Assembly (NCBI GenBank): GCA_002794705.1
Contig: PGTK01000006.1
Span: 1 to 64,000, forward strand
DNA length: 64,000 nucleotides
Reading direction: 5' to 3'
DNA from: Candidatus Thermofonsia Clade 1 bacterium
Lineage (GTDB): Bacteria > Chloroflexota > Anaerolineae > Aggregatilineales > UBA2796
The translations under genes and the position numbers were made by a program. Under the pieces are notes generated by a model. The model worked only from the letters and a program-made list of their open reading frames with translations. It did no database searches and had not been told where the DNA came from. Every line of letters begins with the position of its first letter. Position 1 is the first letter of the stretch. Below are positions 49,841-58,562 of the stretch, one piece after another.

Positions 49841-51406
49841 TCACAGCTTTTCGCTGATAGACTTCGCCTGTGTGAAGAGCAGCAAATAGTCCGGCCCACC
49901 CGCCTTGCTATCCGTGCCAGACATATTGAAGCCGCCAAACGGATGCACGCCCACTAGCGCGCCTGTGCATTTGCGGTTGAAATACAGGTTGCCCACGTGG
50001 AAAAGGCGCCGCGCCTGCTCCAGACGCTCGCGGTTCTGGCTGTAGACCGCGCCCGTAAGACCGAACTCTGTGCCGTTGGCGATCTCAAGGGCGTGCGCGT
50101 AGTCATGGGCGCGGATCAGCGCTAGGACCGGTCCGAAGATTTCCTCTTGAGCAATGCGCGCATTCGGCGGCACGTCGCCGAACACAGTCGGCTCGATGAA
50201 ATAGCCGCCCTCAGGCGTGACCTTCGCCTTGCCGCCGCACAGCAGCTTGCCCTCCTGCGTGCCGATCTCGATGTACTCAAGGATTTTCTGCATCGCCTTC
50301 GCGTCTGAGACCGGTCCTTGGTCGATCTCCGGCGCCTGATCGGGCGCGCCAATGGTCAGTTGGCGGGTTTTTTCCACCACACGCGCCGCCACCTGCTCAT
50401 AGACCGAGTCAACGATGATCGCACGTGAGCCAGCTGAGCATTTTTGTCCCTGAAAGCCAAAGGCACTGACCACAATGCCCGTCGCCGCCGCCTCTAGGTC
50501 GGCGGTCTCATCCACTACGACGGCGTCTTTGCCGCCCATCTCAAGGATAGTCCGCTTGAGCCACAGCTGACCGGGATGCACCTTTGCCGCACGCTCAAAA
50601 ATGCGAATCCCGACTTCCTTGCTGCCTGTGAAGGCAATGAAGCGCGTCTTGGGATGATCTACGAGCGTATCGCCGATGGCGCCGCCCGGACCGGGCAAGA
50701 AGTTCAGCACGCCGCTGGGCAAGCCCAGATCCCACAGAATCTCGCAGAATTTGTAGGCGATCACAGGTGTGATGCTGGCAGGTTTCAGCACAACCGTGTT
50801 GCCCGCCACAATCGCTGCGCTGGTCATGCCGACCATGATCGCAGCGGGAAAGTTCCACGGCGGAATCACAGCGCCGACGCCTAACGGGATGTACTGCAGC
50901 TCAGATTGCTCGCCGGGGATAGTGTAAAGCTGCTCACTGGCATTTTTGAGCCGAATGGCTTGCCGTGCGTAGTATTCCAGAAAATCTATCGCCTCAGCCG
51001 TATCAGCGTCCGCCTCCGCCCAATTCTTGCCGATCTCAAAGACCATCCAAGCGCTGAACTCGTGCTTGCGGCGGCGCATTTCGGCGGCTGCGCGCAGCAA
51101 ATAGCGCGCCCGCTCTTCAATATCCACATATTGCCAGTGTTTGAATGCCTCAGCCGCCACCTCAATGGCGCGCTCAGCATCTTCTTTGCGTCCCGCCGAG
51201 ACCGTGCCGACGATCTCAGCTGGGCGCGAGGGGTTGAGAGACTGGATCGTATCAGGCGTGTGCAATTCGTTCGCGCCAATGCGCAACGGATAATGCTTGC
51301 CCAGCTGACCGCGCACATACTCCAGCGCTTGCTGAAAAGCAGCGCGATTGGCGGGCTGCGCGAAGTCGGTCAGCGGCTCATTTTTGAAATCAGGCAATTT
51401 TGCCAT
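49841..51406 (-). CDS. rocA: 1-pyrroline-5-carboxylate dehydrogenase
   Basis: 521 aa from ATG at 51406 with AGAGG eight bases upstream; upstream in-frame sequence back to 51472 is not conserved. Aldehyde dehydrogenase fold with the P5CDH opening (FKNEPLTDFAQPANRAAFQQ), PPWNFPAAI, cofactor-binding FTGSKEVGIRIF, Glu289 in LEMGGKD and catalytic Cys323 in GQKCSAGSR, and the end block GFNMSGTDSKAGGPDYL. It oxidises glutamate semialdehyde to glutamate in proline and arginine breakdown. No proline dehydrogenase is adjacent, so it works with a partner encoded elsewhere. Confidence 0.94.
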   Translation of the reverse strand: MAKLPDFKNEPLTDFAQPANRAAFQQALEYVRGQLGKHYPLRIGANELHTPDTIQSLNPSRPAEIVGTVSAGRKEDAERAIEVAAEAFKHWQYVDIEERARYLLRAAAEMRRRKHEFSAWMVFEIGKNWAEADADTAEAIDFLEYYARQAIRLKNASEQLYTIPGEQSELQYIPLGVGAVIPPWNFPAAIMVGMTSAAIVAGNTVVLKPASITPVIAYKFCEILWDLGLPSGVLNFLPGPGGAIGDTLVDHPKTRFIAFTGSKEVGIRIFERAAKVHPGQLWLKRTILEMGGKDAVVVDETADLEAAATGIVVSAFGFQGQKCSAGSRAIIVDSVYEQVAARVVEKTRQLTIGAPDQAPEIDQGPVSDAKAMQKILEYIEIGTQEGKLLCGGKAKVTPEGGYFIEPTVFGDVPPNARIAQEEIFGPVLALIRAHDYAHALEIANGTEFGLTGAVYSQNRERLEQARRLFHVGNLYFNRKCTGALVGVHPFGGFNMSGTDSKAGGPDYLLLFTQAKSISEKL

Positions 51407-51456
51407 TGTTAAAACCTCTCTTAGTCTAGAACAACTGTCCGTCATGCCAGATTGTA

Positions 51457-51466
51457 TATAATTATA
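51457..51466. promoter_or_regulatory. Overlapping divergent -10 elements
   Basis: TATAAT occurs on the plus strand at 51457-51462 and on the minus strand at 51466-51461, within ATTGTATATAATTATAGC. They face the amine oxidase gene (51547) and rocA (51406). Their -35 regions are weak. Confidence 0.45.
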
Positions 51467-51546
51467 GCGCACGGTTCGGGAGGCTTTGCAAATGCGCGCT
51501 CTGCGTTACACTACGCTAAACAAGTGTTCAAAGCAGGCAGGCTATC

Positions 51547-52911
51547 ATGCAACGACGGCACTTTCTTCACCTCTTGGGCTTGAGCGCGCTGAGCGCAGCC
51601 CTTTCACGCCGAACAGCACGTGGAGCGGAATCCGTGCTGATTGTGGGCGCGGGCATGGCGGGCATCAGTGCAGCGCGGGCGCTGCAGGCAGCTGGACTCA
51701 CAGTCACATTGCTAGAGGCACGCGATCGCTTGGGCGGGCGCATCTGGACCGATGATGCGCTTGGCGTCCCGCTTGATATGGGCGCGGCATGGATTCACGG
51801 CGAGCGCCGCAATCCGCTGACGCCACTCGCACGCGCTGCAGGCATTCGCACCTTCCCAAGCGATTTTGAAGCCATGGCGCTCTATACGGGCAACGGCGAG
51901 CGCTTGAGCGATGATCAGCTTGAGTCGGCTGCTGAAAGGGCTGCTGATATCCTCAAAGAGCTGGAGGCGGCTAAGGCGCACCATTTGGTGAATGACAGTA
52001 CGTCCATTGCCGAGGTTCTGGCTACGCTACTGCCCGAATATGCGCTGAGTGGCGCGAACAAACGGGCTGTCTTGTGGCTGCTTGCCAGCGAGATCGAGCT
52101 GCAGTGGGGCGCAGACGCTCATGACCTCTCCCTTTTGGCGTGGAATGAGGATAGCAATTTCGGCGGCGACGATCTGCTGCTGCGTGAGGGCTACAGCGCG
52201 CTGATCGCTTTCCTCGCCCGCGACCTTGACGTTCAGCTGAACACGGTCATCAGCGAAATTGCCTATGACCGCACAGGCGTAGCGCTCACAGCGACCGACG
52301 GGCGCACCTTTGAGGCGGACCGCGCCCTGATCACCTTGCCAATTGGCGTGTTGCAGAGCGGCGCGGTCAGGTTTACGCCCGCCCTGCCTGAGGCAAAGGG
52401 AGGGGCGCTAGGTCGGCTGCGCATGGGGACTCTAAACAAGGTCGCTTTGCGCTTTCCACGCGCCTTCTGGGATACCGACCTGCATCGCTTCGGCTATCTG
52501 GATGAAAGCACTGCGGAACTCTTCGAATTCTTCAACCTGCACGTGCTGCATGGGCAGCCGATTTTGGTCGCGTTGGCACGCGGCGACCACGCACGCAGTC
52601 TTGAGCGTCTTGCGCCTGAGCAGGCTGCCGCTCGCGCCTTCCAGACCCTTCAGCGCGCCTTCGGCAGAGCTATCCCAGAGCCAGAGGCATTTGCCGTCAC
52701 AGCTTGGCATAGCGATCCTTTTGCCCGCGGCGCCTATTCGCATGTGCCGCCCAATGCGCGCCACGCCGATTACGACATCCTAGCGCGTCCAGTGCAGAAT
52801 CGGCTCTTTTTCGCGGGCGAAGGCACGCTCTCCGATTATCCCGCCACGGTTCACGGCGCGCTGATCAGCGGTGAGCGCGAAGCAAAGCGTATCGTAGGCT
52901 TGGCAGAATGA
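51547..52911 (+). CDS. Exported flavin amine oxidase (monoamine/polyamine oxidase-like)
   Basis: 454 aa. The N-terminus MQRRHFLHLLGLSALSAAL resembles a Tat signal (RRxFL), fitting export of a folded FAD protein. FAD-binding VLIVGAGMAGISAARALQAA (30-49), LLEARDRLGGRIWT, and the C-terminal FAD motif NRLFFAGEGTLSDYPATVHGAL. The fold matches polyamine oxidases and LSD1-like amine oxidases. Oxidation of an amine would yield aldehyde, ammonia and H2O2; the substrate is unknown. The next gene starts within its stop (ATGA), so the DUF2723 protein is co-translated. Confidence 0.9.
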   Translation: MQRRHFLHLLGLSALSAALSRRTARGAESVLIVGAGMAGISAARALQAAGLTVTLLEARDRLGGRIWTDDALGVPLDMGAAWIHGERRNPLTPLARAAGIRTFPSDFEAMALYTGNGERLSDDQLESAAERAADILKELEAAKAHHLVNDSTSIAEVLATLLPEYALSGANKRAVLWLLASEIELQWGADAHDLSLLAWNEDSNFGGDDLLLREGYSALIAFLARDLDVQLNTVISEIAYDRTGVALTATDGRTFEADRALITLPIGVLQSGAVRFTPALPEAKGGALGRLRMGTLNKVALRFPRAFWDTDLHRFGYLDESTAELFEFFNLHVLHGQPILVALARGDHARSLERLAPEQAAARAFQTLQRAFGRAIPEPEAFAVTAWHSDPFARGAYSHVPPNARHADYDILARPVQNRLFFAGEGTLSDYPATVHGALISGEREAKRIVGLAE

Positions 52912-54803
52912 GCCAAGAGTCGCATCTAGCGCGCCTTGCGCCGCTGATCCTCTTCTTCGCTTTCCTAGCGCTCTACATCAGCACGGCGGCGCGTGGCTAC
53001 ATCGTAGGGGGCGGCGCTGAGGCGGAATCAATGGAATTGCAGCGCGCCGTGGTCTATAACGGCATTGCGCACGCCACCAGCTATCCCGCTTATGTGATCC
53101 TCGCGCATTATTTCACGCACCTTGGCGCTGTGCTGGGCGATGATCCGTTCACGTGGGTCACATATTTTTCCTCACTGACCGTGGCGCTTGCGCTTGTGAT
53201 CGCTTATTTTTTGCTGCGGCTGTATGTGAGGTGGTACGCAGCAGCGCTGGCTGTGAGCATCTTCGGACTGAGCGGCGTGCTGTGGCACATCGCCACCATT
53301 GCCGAAGTGCAGGGACTGCACCTCCTGACTGTGATGGGCATTCTTTATCTCGGAGCGCTCTACACGCGGCAGCCTGAGCGAGTCGCTTATTTGGAGGGCG
53401 CAGCGCTGCTCTTCGGACTAGGCTTAGCCAATCATCGGATTATTGTGCTGTGGGCGCCCAGCATCGCGCTGATCGCACTAGGCAGTGGCGCGTTGCGCCG
53501 TTTGCAGCCTTGGCAGTATGTGCGCCTTGCCGCCATGCTCAGCTTGCCGCTCTTGTTGTACTATGATGTCTTTTTCAAGGTGCCGGCTGGTGTGGTCTAT
53601 GGCTTAGGCACGACCTTCAATCCGCCGATTAACGCCTACAATGCGCTGCAGATCGTCTTTGGCTACGGGCAGGAGGGCTTGCTGATCTCGCCTTTGCCCG
53701 AACTGGGAGCGCGCATTGCGCTAGTGGGCGGCTTCCACCTTGAGTTTTTCACGCCAATTGGCGTTATGTTGGGCGTAATAGGCTTAGCGCTCTTCATACG
53801 CTGTGCGCCGCTCTATGGGATTGCGATCCTGATCGGGAGCGCGCTCTCGTTCGCCTTTTTCATGACGTGGCGGCAAGATCACAAGGCGTTTATCTACTAT
53901 GGACAGAGCGGCTTTGCCCTGATCGTCGGTTTGGCGCACCTAGCAGACCTCACCGTGCGCTTACCGCGACTCGGCAAGCGGCTGAGTCTTGCCTTGCCGC
54001 TTGTGGCGCTTATCCCGCTACTTTTTGCGCTTGGCTTTCCCAAGAATAACCGCGCCATTGATAGGCGCGGCGCTGAGTACTTCGCAGCCTATGCCAGCTT
54101 GCCGCCTGAGAGCATCGTCTTCACAGGCGGCTGGAGTCCTGACCATTGGATCGGCTTGGAGGCGGTCGCAGCGGGCTATAAAGTCGGCTTGTTCTATGAC
54201 CGTGAGGCGCCGTTCATCGCCGCTGTTGCCGACGAACGGCGGACTCAAAACATCTACCTCTCGCACTGGATGCAGATGTATCTAGGGATGCTCTCCGGGC
54301 AAAATCCGCTTTTGGAGCTAGGCATGGGCTTTGGCGGCACGCACACGCCCTTCGTTCAGGTCTTGCCGCGTGGCGACCCGCGCATAGCCGCTGAGGCGGA
54401 AACAGCGACCAAACTGGAGCAGATGGCGGCGCCCGGCATCCAACTTTATAGCTATCATGCGCACGCCGATCAGCATGGCGCTTACTTCACGCTCTATTGG
54501 CGCGTTGTGGGCGAGATTCCTGAGCGCTTCATCCCGTTTGCGCACCTGCGCACAGTCGATTCGGCGGGCAACACAACGGGATTGATCGCCCAGCGCGATT
54601 ATCCCGACCCCGTGCGCGGCTACTACCCGACCACAGCTTGGCAACAGGGCGAGGTCATCCGCGATACGGTCTTTATCGCATGGGCAGAAGACGATTTGCC
54701 GCCCGCTGAGTCGTTGCGCTGGACGTTCGGCTTCGTCTCGCCTAGCACGGGTCAGCGCACGGGCGAGATTTTCCTGCCCTTCAGCGTTGCAGCGCGCCCC
54801 TAG
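52908..54803 (+). CDS. DUF2723-type membrane protein
   Basis: 631 aa. About ten membrane helices (10-390) with the DUF2723/GT-C pattern AEAESMELQRAVVYNGIAHATSYPAYVILAHYF split over the first outer loop: an acidic residue and the GIAHxxSYP motif. The 230-residue C-terminal part is extracytoplasmic and beta-rich (TLYWRVVGEIPERFIPFAHL). DUF2723 proteins have been linked to protein O-mannosylation-type glycosylation in some bacteria; the activity here is inferred from family. It starts inside the amine oxidase stop codon. Confidence 0.8.
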   Translation: MSQESHLARLAPLILFFAFLALYISTAARGYIVGGGAEAESMELQRAVVYNGIAHATSYPAYVILAHYFTHLGAVLGDDPFTWVTYFSSLTVALALVIAYFLLRLYVRWYAAALAVSIFGLSGVLWHIATIAEVQGLHLLTVMGILYLGALYTRQPERVAYLEGAALLFGLGLANHRIIVLWAPSIALIALGSGALRRLQPWQYVRLAAMLSLPLLLYYDVFFKVPAGVVYGLGTTFNPPINAYNALQIVFGYGQEGLLISPLPELGARIALVGGFHLEFFTPIGVMLGVIGLALFIRCAPLYGIAILIGSALSFAFFMTWRQDHKAFIYYGQSGFALIVGLAHLADLTVRLPRLGKRLSLALPLVALIPLLFALGFPKNNRAIDRRGAEYFAAYASLPPESIVFTGGWSPDHWIGLEAVAAGYKVGLFYDREAPFIAAVADERRTQNIYLSHWMQMYLGMLSGQNPLLELGMGFGGTHTPFVQVLPRGDPRIAAEAETATKLEQMAAPGIQLYSYHAHADQHGAYFTLYWRVVGEIPERFIPFAHLRTVDSAGNTTGLIAQRDYPDPVRGYYPTTAWQQGEVIRDTVFIAWAEDDLPPAESLRWTFGFVSPSTGQRTGEIFLPFSVAARP

Positions 54804-54865
54804 CGGGCGTTATGCGTTAAAATCTCGCTGCAGATGAACTTTTTGGCTAAAAAAGGCAGAACTTT

Positions 54866-55876
54866 ATGACTTCTATCGGCATTCTGGGCATTGGCACCTA
54901 CTTCCCTGCCCAAATCGAGACCGCCGCTGACCTTGCGCCGCGCACAGGCATCCCAGAGCCAGTCCTGCGTGAGAAGATGGGCATTCGTCAGCGGCGCGTC
55001 GCAGCGGCACATGAGACCGTCTCTCACATGGCGACTCAAGCTGCCTTGCGCGCCCTAGAGAGCGCTAAACTTGCGCCTGAGCAGATCGATCTGGTCATTT
55101 CGCACGGCAGCGAGTACAAAGATCACAACGTCTGGAGCGCCGCCGCCAAGATTCAGCACAACATCGGCGCGCACAACGCCTTCGCCTTCGATCTGTATGC
55201 GCTGTGCGCCGCTGCGCCTATCGCCATGCAGGCTGCCCGCGGCATGATGCTAGCTGATCCCTCGCTGCGGCACGTCTTGCTTGTGGCAGCCAGCCGCGAA
55301 AACGATCTGGTCAATTTCCGCAATGAGCGCGTGCGCTTCATGTACAATTTCGGCAGCGGCGCAGGCGCCATGGTCCTCAAGCGCGACGCCGAACACAACC
55401 CGATCATCGGCATGGCGGCGATCACCGACGGCAGCCTCTCTGAGACAGTCACGCTCAGCCGTGCGCCTGAGGCAGTCGGTGACGCTGCTGAACACGGCGA
55501 CCTATGCGGACGGCTAGAGGTCAATCAGCCTGAGTACATGGCGGAGCGGCTGGGCGCGGTCTCACTGGAGAATTTCGTGCGCGTGATTCGCGGTGCTGTG
55601 GAAAAAGGCGGCGCGTCGCTCTCAGATGTGCGTTTTCTGGGCATTACGCACATGAAACGCTCATTTTACCTTGAGATTTTGAAGGCAATCGGGCTGAGCG
55701 CTGAGCAATCGGTCTATTTGGAAGATTACGGTCATGTGCAGAGCGCCGATCAGGCGCTTGCGCTGCAGCTGGGCTTGGCGCAAGGCAAGATCAAGGCGGG
55801 CGATCTGGTGGTGTTGGCAGGCGCAGGCGTCGGCTACACTTGGAGCGCCGCCGCCATTCAATGGACACAACCATGA
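54866..55876 (+). CDS. FabH-like 3-oxoacyl-ACP synthase III family enzyme
   Basis: 336 aa with AAAGG upstream of the ATG. Thiolase fold: IGILGIGTYFPAQIETAADL at the N-terminus, nucleophile Cys114 in AFDLYALCAAAPIA, His262 in THMKRS. The position of the usual catalytic Asn (GNTS) reads YGHVQSAD with His290, so the triad is Cys-His-His. GSGAGAMVL is the conserved glycine block. It is probably a divergent KAS III condensing or acyl-transfer enzyme of specialised lipid metabolism, not housekeeping FabH. The small downstream gene overlaps its stop (ATGA). Confidence 0.85.
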   Translation: MTSIGILGIGTYFPAQIETAADLAPRTGIPEPVLREKMGIRQRRVAAAHETVSHMATQAALRALESAKLAPEQIDLVISHGSEYKDHNVWSAAAKIQHNIGAHNAFAFDLYALCAAAPIAMQAARGMMLADPSLRHVLLVAASRENDLVNFRNERVRFMYNFGSGAGAMVLKRDAEHNPIIGMAAITDGSLSETVTLSRAPEAVGDAAEHGDLCGRLEVNQPEYMAERLGAVSLENFVRVIRGAVEKGGASLSDVRFLGITHMKRSFYLEILKAIGLSAEQSVYLEDYGHVQSADQALALQLGLAQGKIKAGDLVVLAGAGVGYTWSAAAIQWTQP

Positions 55877-56196
55877 CAGCCGATCACAACGAAATTTTTG
55901 AGCTGCTGGGCGTTGAAAAAGGCGCACTGACCCTTCAGCGCGTTGAAATCTCGCTATGGGGGACGGAAGTGCAGCTGGATTGTGCCTACGAAGGCGATCC
56001 CTTCCAGCTGCTCTTCGAAGAGGTGCGCTCGCTGCAATGGGACGTGCGCGGCTATCCTGATGAGCGCGACGAACACGCCGATATCATCGGCATGTTCTTG
56101 GGCGAACGTGAGCATCGTGAGGCGGCGATCATCGTGACCGATGTCTGCGAGATCGCCATTCTCTACGGCAACATGCTGCTCCTGAAGACGTGGTGA
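55873..56196 (+). CDS. Small unknown protein coupled to the FabH-like gene, 107 aa
   Basis: Not recognised. It starts at ATG 55873 overlapping the FabH-like stop as ATGA; ATG at 55861 is an alternative. It is acidic, without membrane segments, and predicted alpha/beta (LTLQRVEISLWGTEVQLDC; AIIVTDVCEIAILYGNMLLL). Translational coupling suggests a partner subunit or modulator of the KAS III-like enzyme. Confidence 0.7.
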   Translation: MTADHNEIFELLGVEKGALTLQRVEISLWGTEVQLDCAYEGDPFQLLFEEVRSLQWDVRGYPDERDEHADIIGMFLGEREHREAAIIVTDVCEIAILYGNMLLLKTW

Positions 56197-56228
56197 GTGC
56201 GCTGCGAAGGCTCTCACAGCGCACTCAC
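56193..56228. terminator. Hairpin between convergent genes
   Basis: GTGAGTGCGCTG (56193-56204) and CAGCGCACTCAC (56217-56228) form a perfect 12-bp stem with a 12-base loop, spanning the stop codon of the 107-aa gene and facing the PPC-protein gene. No U-tract is present. Confidence 0.55.
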
Positions 56229-56236
56229 GCGATCGC

Positions 56237-58372
56237 CTAGCGGATCGGCGCCACGGCGACCTCAAAACTGCCCGTTGTGCCGCCTGTCAGCGCGCCGAAG
56301 CGCGTAGCAATGATGATATAGCGCCCATCCGCAGGGATGACGGCGTCAATGCGTGCATTTACATCGTTGGGCGCAGCATCATCGTTGAAGGCGATCTGCA
56401 CGCCGCTTGGATCGAGCAGATAGAGCGCAGGATCGAGCGTGCCGCCTGTAGCGCGCATCGAGATTCGGACGCGGTCGCCTGCCCGCGCTTGGAAAGTGTA
56501 GACCGTAAACGGGCTGACATTATCCACGCTTCCGAAAGTTGGGCGTCCGTAGATGAGCGCCTCCGCCACATCAGCGCGGTCACGCACATCGCCGATATCG
56601 CGTAGCGCCTCGTTAAAGAAGACCGCGCCACGTCCCGCGCTGACCGTCCCATCAGGATTGATGGTGAAAGTAGTGACGTAGAGCCGCCCATTGATATCAG
56701 GCTGCTCCTGCACGCTCAGCACCTGCTGACCGCGCACATTGACGTTCAGGGCGTAGGTGGGCAGGAGAGTCTCGCCGCACAGGTTGCGCAGCCAGACCTG
56801 TACCTCATACGTGCCTGTCAGCAGCCGATCGGCTTGCCAGACGGCGTACGTGATCGGCGCGCTAGTCGGATTATTGCAGTTCAGGTTATCCTGGCGCGCC
56901 AAAATGCCGCCGCTGGGCGTATTGCGCACGTCCGAGAAAAGCGACCGATTTTCAGGGTCACGGACAAGCAAGCGCACGTCGGCGCGGCTGTTCCACGTCA
57001 AGCTGATGTTCATCGCGCCGACGGGCAAGCCCGCCAAACCGACTTCGCCCGCAGGCTGAGTCGGTGCGATGATGGGCGCGCCGCCCTCAGGCGCGACGGG
57101 CGTCTGTGCAGCGACAAGGGCGCCCGTGCCGCTCAAGGTCAGCTCATAGTTGCCCTCCGTGCCGCCGATATTCTTGCCGAAGCGCGTGGCGATGATCACG
57201 TAAGTGCCATTCACGGGCAAGAGCTGATTGGCGATCAAGGCGTTGCGCGTCTCTGGACTAGCATCATCGTTTGAGGCAAGCACGGCGCGGTCAGGTCCGA
57301 GCAAGATCAGCTGCGGATCGAGGCTGCCGCCGTCCACTGCATTCATGGCGATGTTCACCACCTGCCCTGCCACGCCCTCAAAACTCCAAACGTCCACCTG
57401 ATTGTTGCGATCAATGCGGCTGCGCACACTGGTGCGCCCGCCAAGGGGCTGCGGCGCGCTGATCTGGGCGGCGAAGGGCGTCAAGTTCAGCAGAAGCGGA
57501 TTGGCGCCGCCCTGCTGCACGCTGACCGCCTCAGGCGACTCAAGAATGAAGCTGGCGACGTACTGATCGTTCAAATTCAAGCGTCCCTGAATGGGAGGCT
57601 GAGCGCGCCCGTTGACCGTGACCGTGACTGTGAAGTCCACAGGGGCGGGCGGCTGACGGCAAGCGCGGTTATAGTAGACCAGAATCTCGTAGCTGCCAGC
57701 AGGCACGCGCCCCGGCGCCCAACGGATCGTCTCAATGGGACTAGAGACAGTGTTGGTGCAGCCATTGTTGACGTTCGCTAGTAAAGTTGCGCCACCAGCG
57801 GCTGTATTGCCCCAAAAGACCGAATTGCCGATCGGATCGCGCACTTCCAAGTCGAGATCGTCAATGGTCGCCCAGCTGAGCGCCACGCTCATGTTGCTGA
57901 CAGTGATCGGCGCGAGAGTCGGCACGGGCGTGGGCGAGGCGAGAGTCCCTGCGCTCAAGCTCAGCGTGAATTGCCCTGAGACTGCGCCCTGTGCGCCGCT
58001 GCTGCGCAGCACAGTCACATAGTAAATGCCGCTAGGCAGGCTCAAGTTGCTCAAACTGACCTCGGCGCCGCTCAAATTGGCATTCTGCGCGAGCGGCTGT
58101 CCGTTTGCATCGGTCAGGATAAGGGCGAGAGTCAGCTCAGGCGTGTTGCTGACAGCGGTCAGTGTGAGCAGCGCTCCACCAGTTACCTCAAAAGTATAGG
58201 TCTGGGCGAAGGTCTGTTCGCTGAGCGTCCCTGTGACGCTCCCGCCGACAGTCAGGCGGCGCGGTGTGCCATCTTGCGCCAATGCCAAGCCCACTGAGGC
58301 AAAGACGAACAGTGCCGCCAAGCCAAGCGCCAAAAAAAGCCGCGTGCGGCTGATCAAGAGCCGTTTTTCCAA
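56237..58372 (-). CDS. Secreted protein with three PPC-like domains
   Basis: 711 aa from TTG at 58372, preceded by GAGGG at an 8-base spacer; upstream in-frame sequence is not signal-like. Signal peptide RLLISRTRLFLALGLAALFV ending near ALAQ. Three pre-peptidase C-terminal (PPC) beta-sandwich domains can be aligned: GSVTGTLSEQTFAQTYTFEV, RIDRNNQVDVWSFEGVAGQV and VDNVSPFTVYTFQARAGDRV. The last two end in VIIATRFGKNIGGTEGNYEL or the equivalent. Between them lie two repeats opening DLDLEVRDPIGNSVFWGN and DVRLLVRDPENRSLFSDVRN, probably Ig-like. No catalytic domain is seen; likely a surface or secreted adhesion or carbohydrate-binding protein. It is divergent from the CarH-like gene. Confidence 0.8.
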   Translation of the reverse strand: MEKRLLISRTRLFLALGLAALFVFASVGLALAQDGTPRRLTVGGSVTGTLSEQTFAQTYTFEVTGGALLTLTAVSNTPELTLALILTDANGQPLAQNANLSGAEVSLSNLSLPSGIYYVTVLRSSGAQGAVSGQFTLSLSAGTLASPTPVPTLAPITVSNMSVALSWATIDDLDLEVRDPIGNSVFWGNTAAGGATLLANVNNGCTNTVSSPIETIRWAPGRVPAGSYEILVYYNRACRQPPAPVDFTVTVTVNGRAQPPIQGRLNLNDQYVASFILESPEAVSVQQGGANPLLLNLTPFAAQISAPQPLGGRTSVRSRIDRNNQVDVWSFEGVAGQVVNIAMNAVDGGSLDPQLILLGPDRAVLASNDDASPETRNALIANQLLPVNGTYVIIATRFGKNIGGTEGNYELTLSGTGALVAAQTPVAPEGGAPIIAPTQPAGEVGLAGLPVGAMNISLTWNSRADVRLLVRDPENRSLFSDVRNTPSGGILARQDNLNCNNPTSAPITYAVWQADRLLTGTYEVQVWLRNLCGETLLPTYALNVNVRGQQVLSVQEQPDINGRLYVTTFTINPDGTVSAGRGAVFFNEALRDIGDVRDRADVAEALIYGRPTFGSVDNVSPFTVYTFQARAGDRVRISMRATGGTLDPALYLLDPSGVQIAFNDDAAPNDVNARIDAVIPADGRYIIIATRFGALTGGTTGSFEVAVAPIR

Positions 58373-58469
58373 GTGTAAGTCCCTCCTCAAGCACACACAG
58401 CTGCGTGCGAAAGTTGAGTCTACCTTATCGGGACGCGCTTGGCAATTGCGCCTCGATCGTGTCTGGATG

Positions 58470-58498
58470 CATATAGGACTGGTCAGTTGGCTTGACAA
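58470..58498 (-). promoter_or_regulatory. Candidate promoter of the PPC-protein gene
   Basis: TTGTCA (58498-58493), 17 bases, TATATG (58475-58470) on the minus strand. Its -35 sits on the -35 of the carH-like promoter. A second option on the same strand is TTGCCA (58445-58440), 17 bases, TAGACT (58422-58417). Confidence 0.45.
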
Positions 58499-58520
58499 CA
58501 AGGCTTGCCCGATCTACAAT
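58492..58520 (+). promoter_or_regulatory. Promoter of the CarH-like gene
   Basis: TTGACA (58492-58497), 17 bases, TACAAT (58515-58520): a near-perfect vegetative promoter, ending 43 bases before the ATG at 58563. Confidence 0.8.
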
Positions 58521-58549
58521 TCAGCAAGCATTAGACAAAAAGTAGACAA
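58521..58549 (+). promoter_or_regulatory. 11-bp-spaced direct repeats, putative CarH operator
   Basis: TAGACAA occurs at 58532-58538 and 58543-58549, exactly 11 bases apart, with a weaker copy TCAGCAA at 58521-58527 in the same phase. They follow the -10 and cover the transcription start. Thermus CarH is known to bind 11-bp direct repeats as a tetramer. Assignment is by analogy. Confidence 0.45.
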
Positions 58550-58562
58550 GCGCTCCTCAGAA

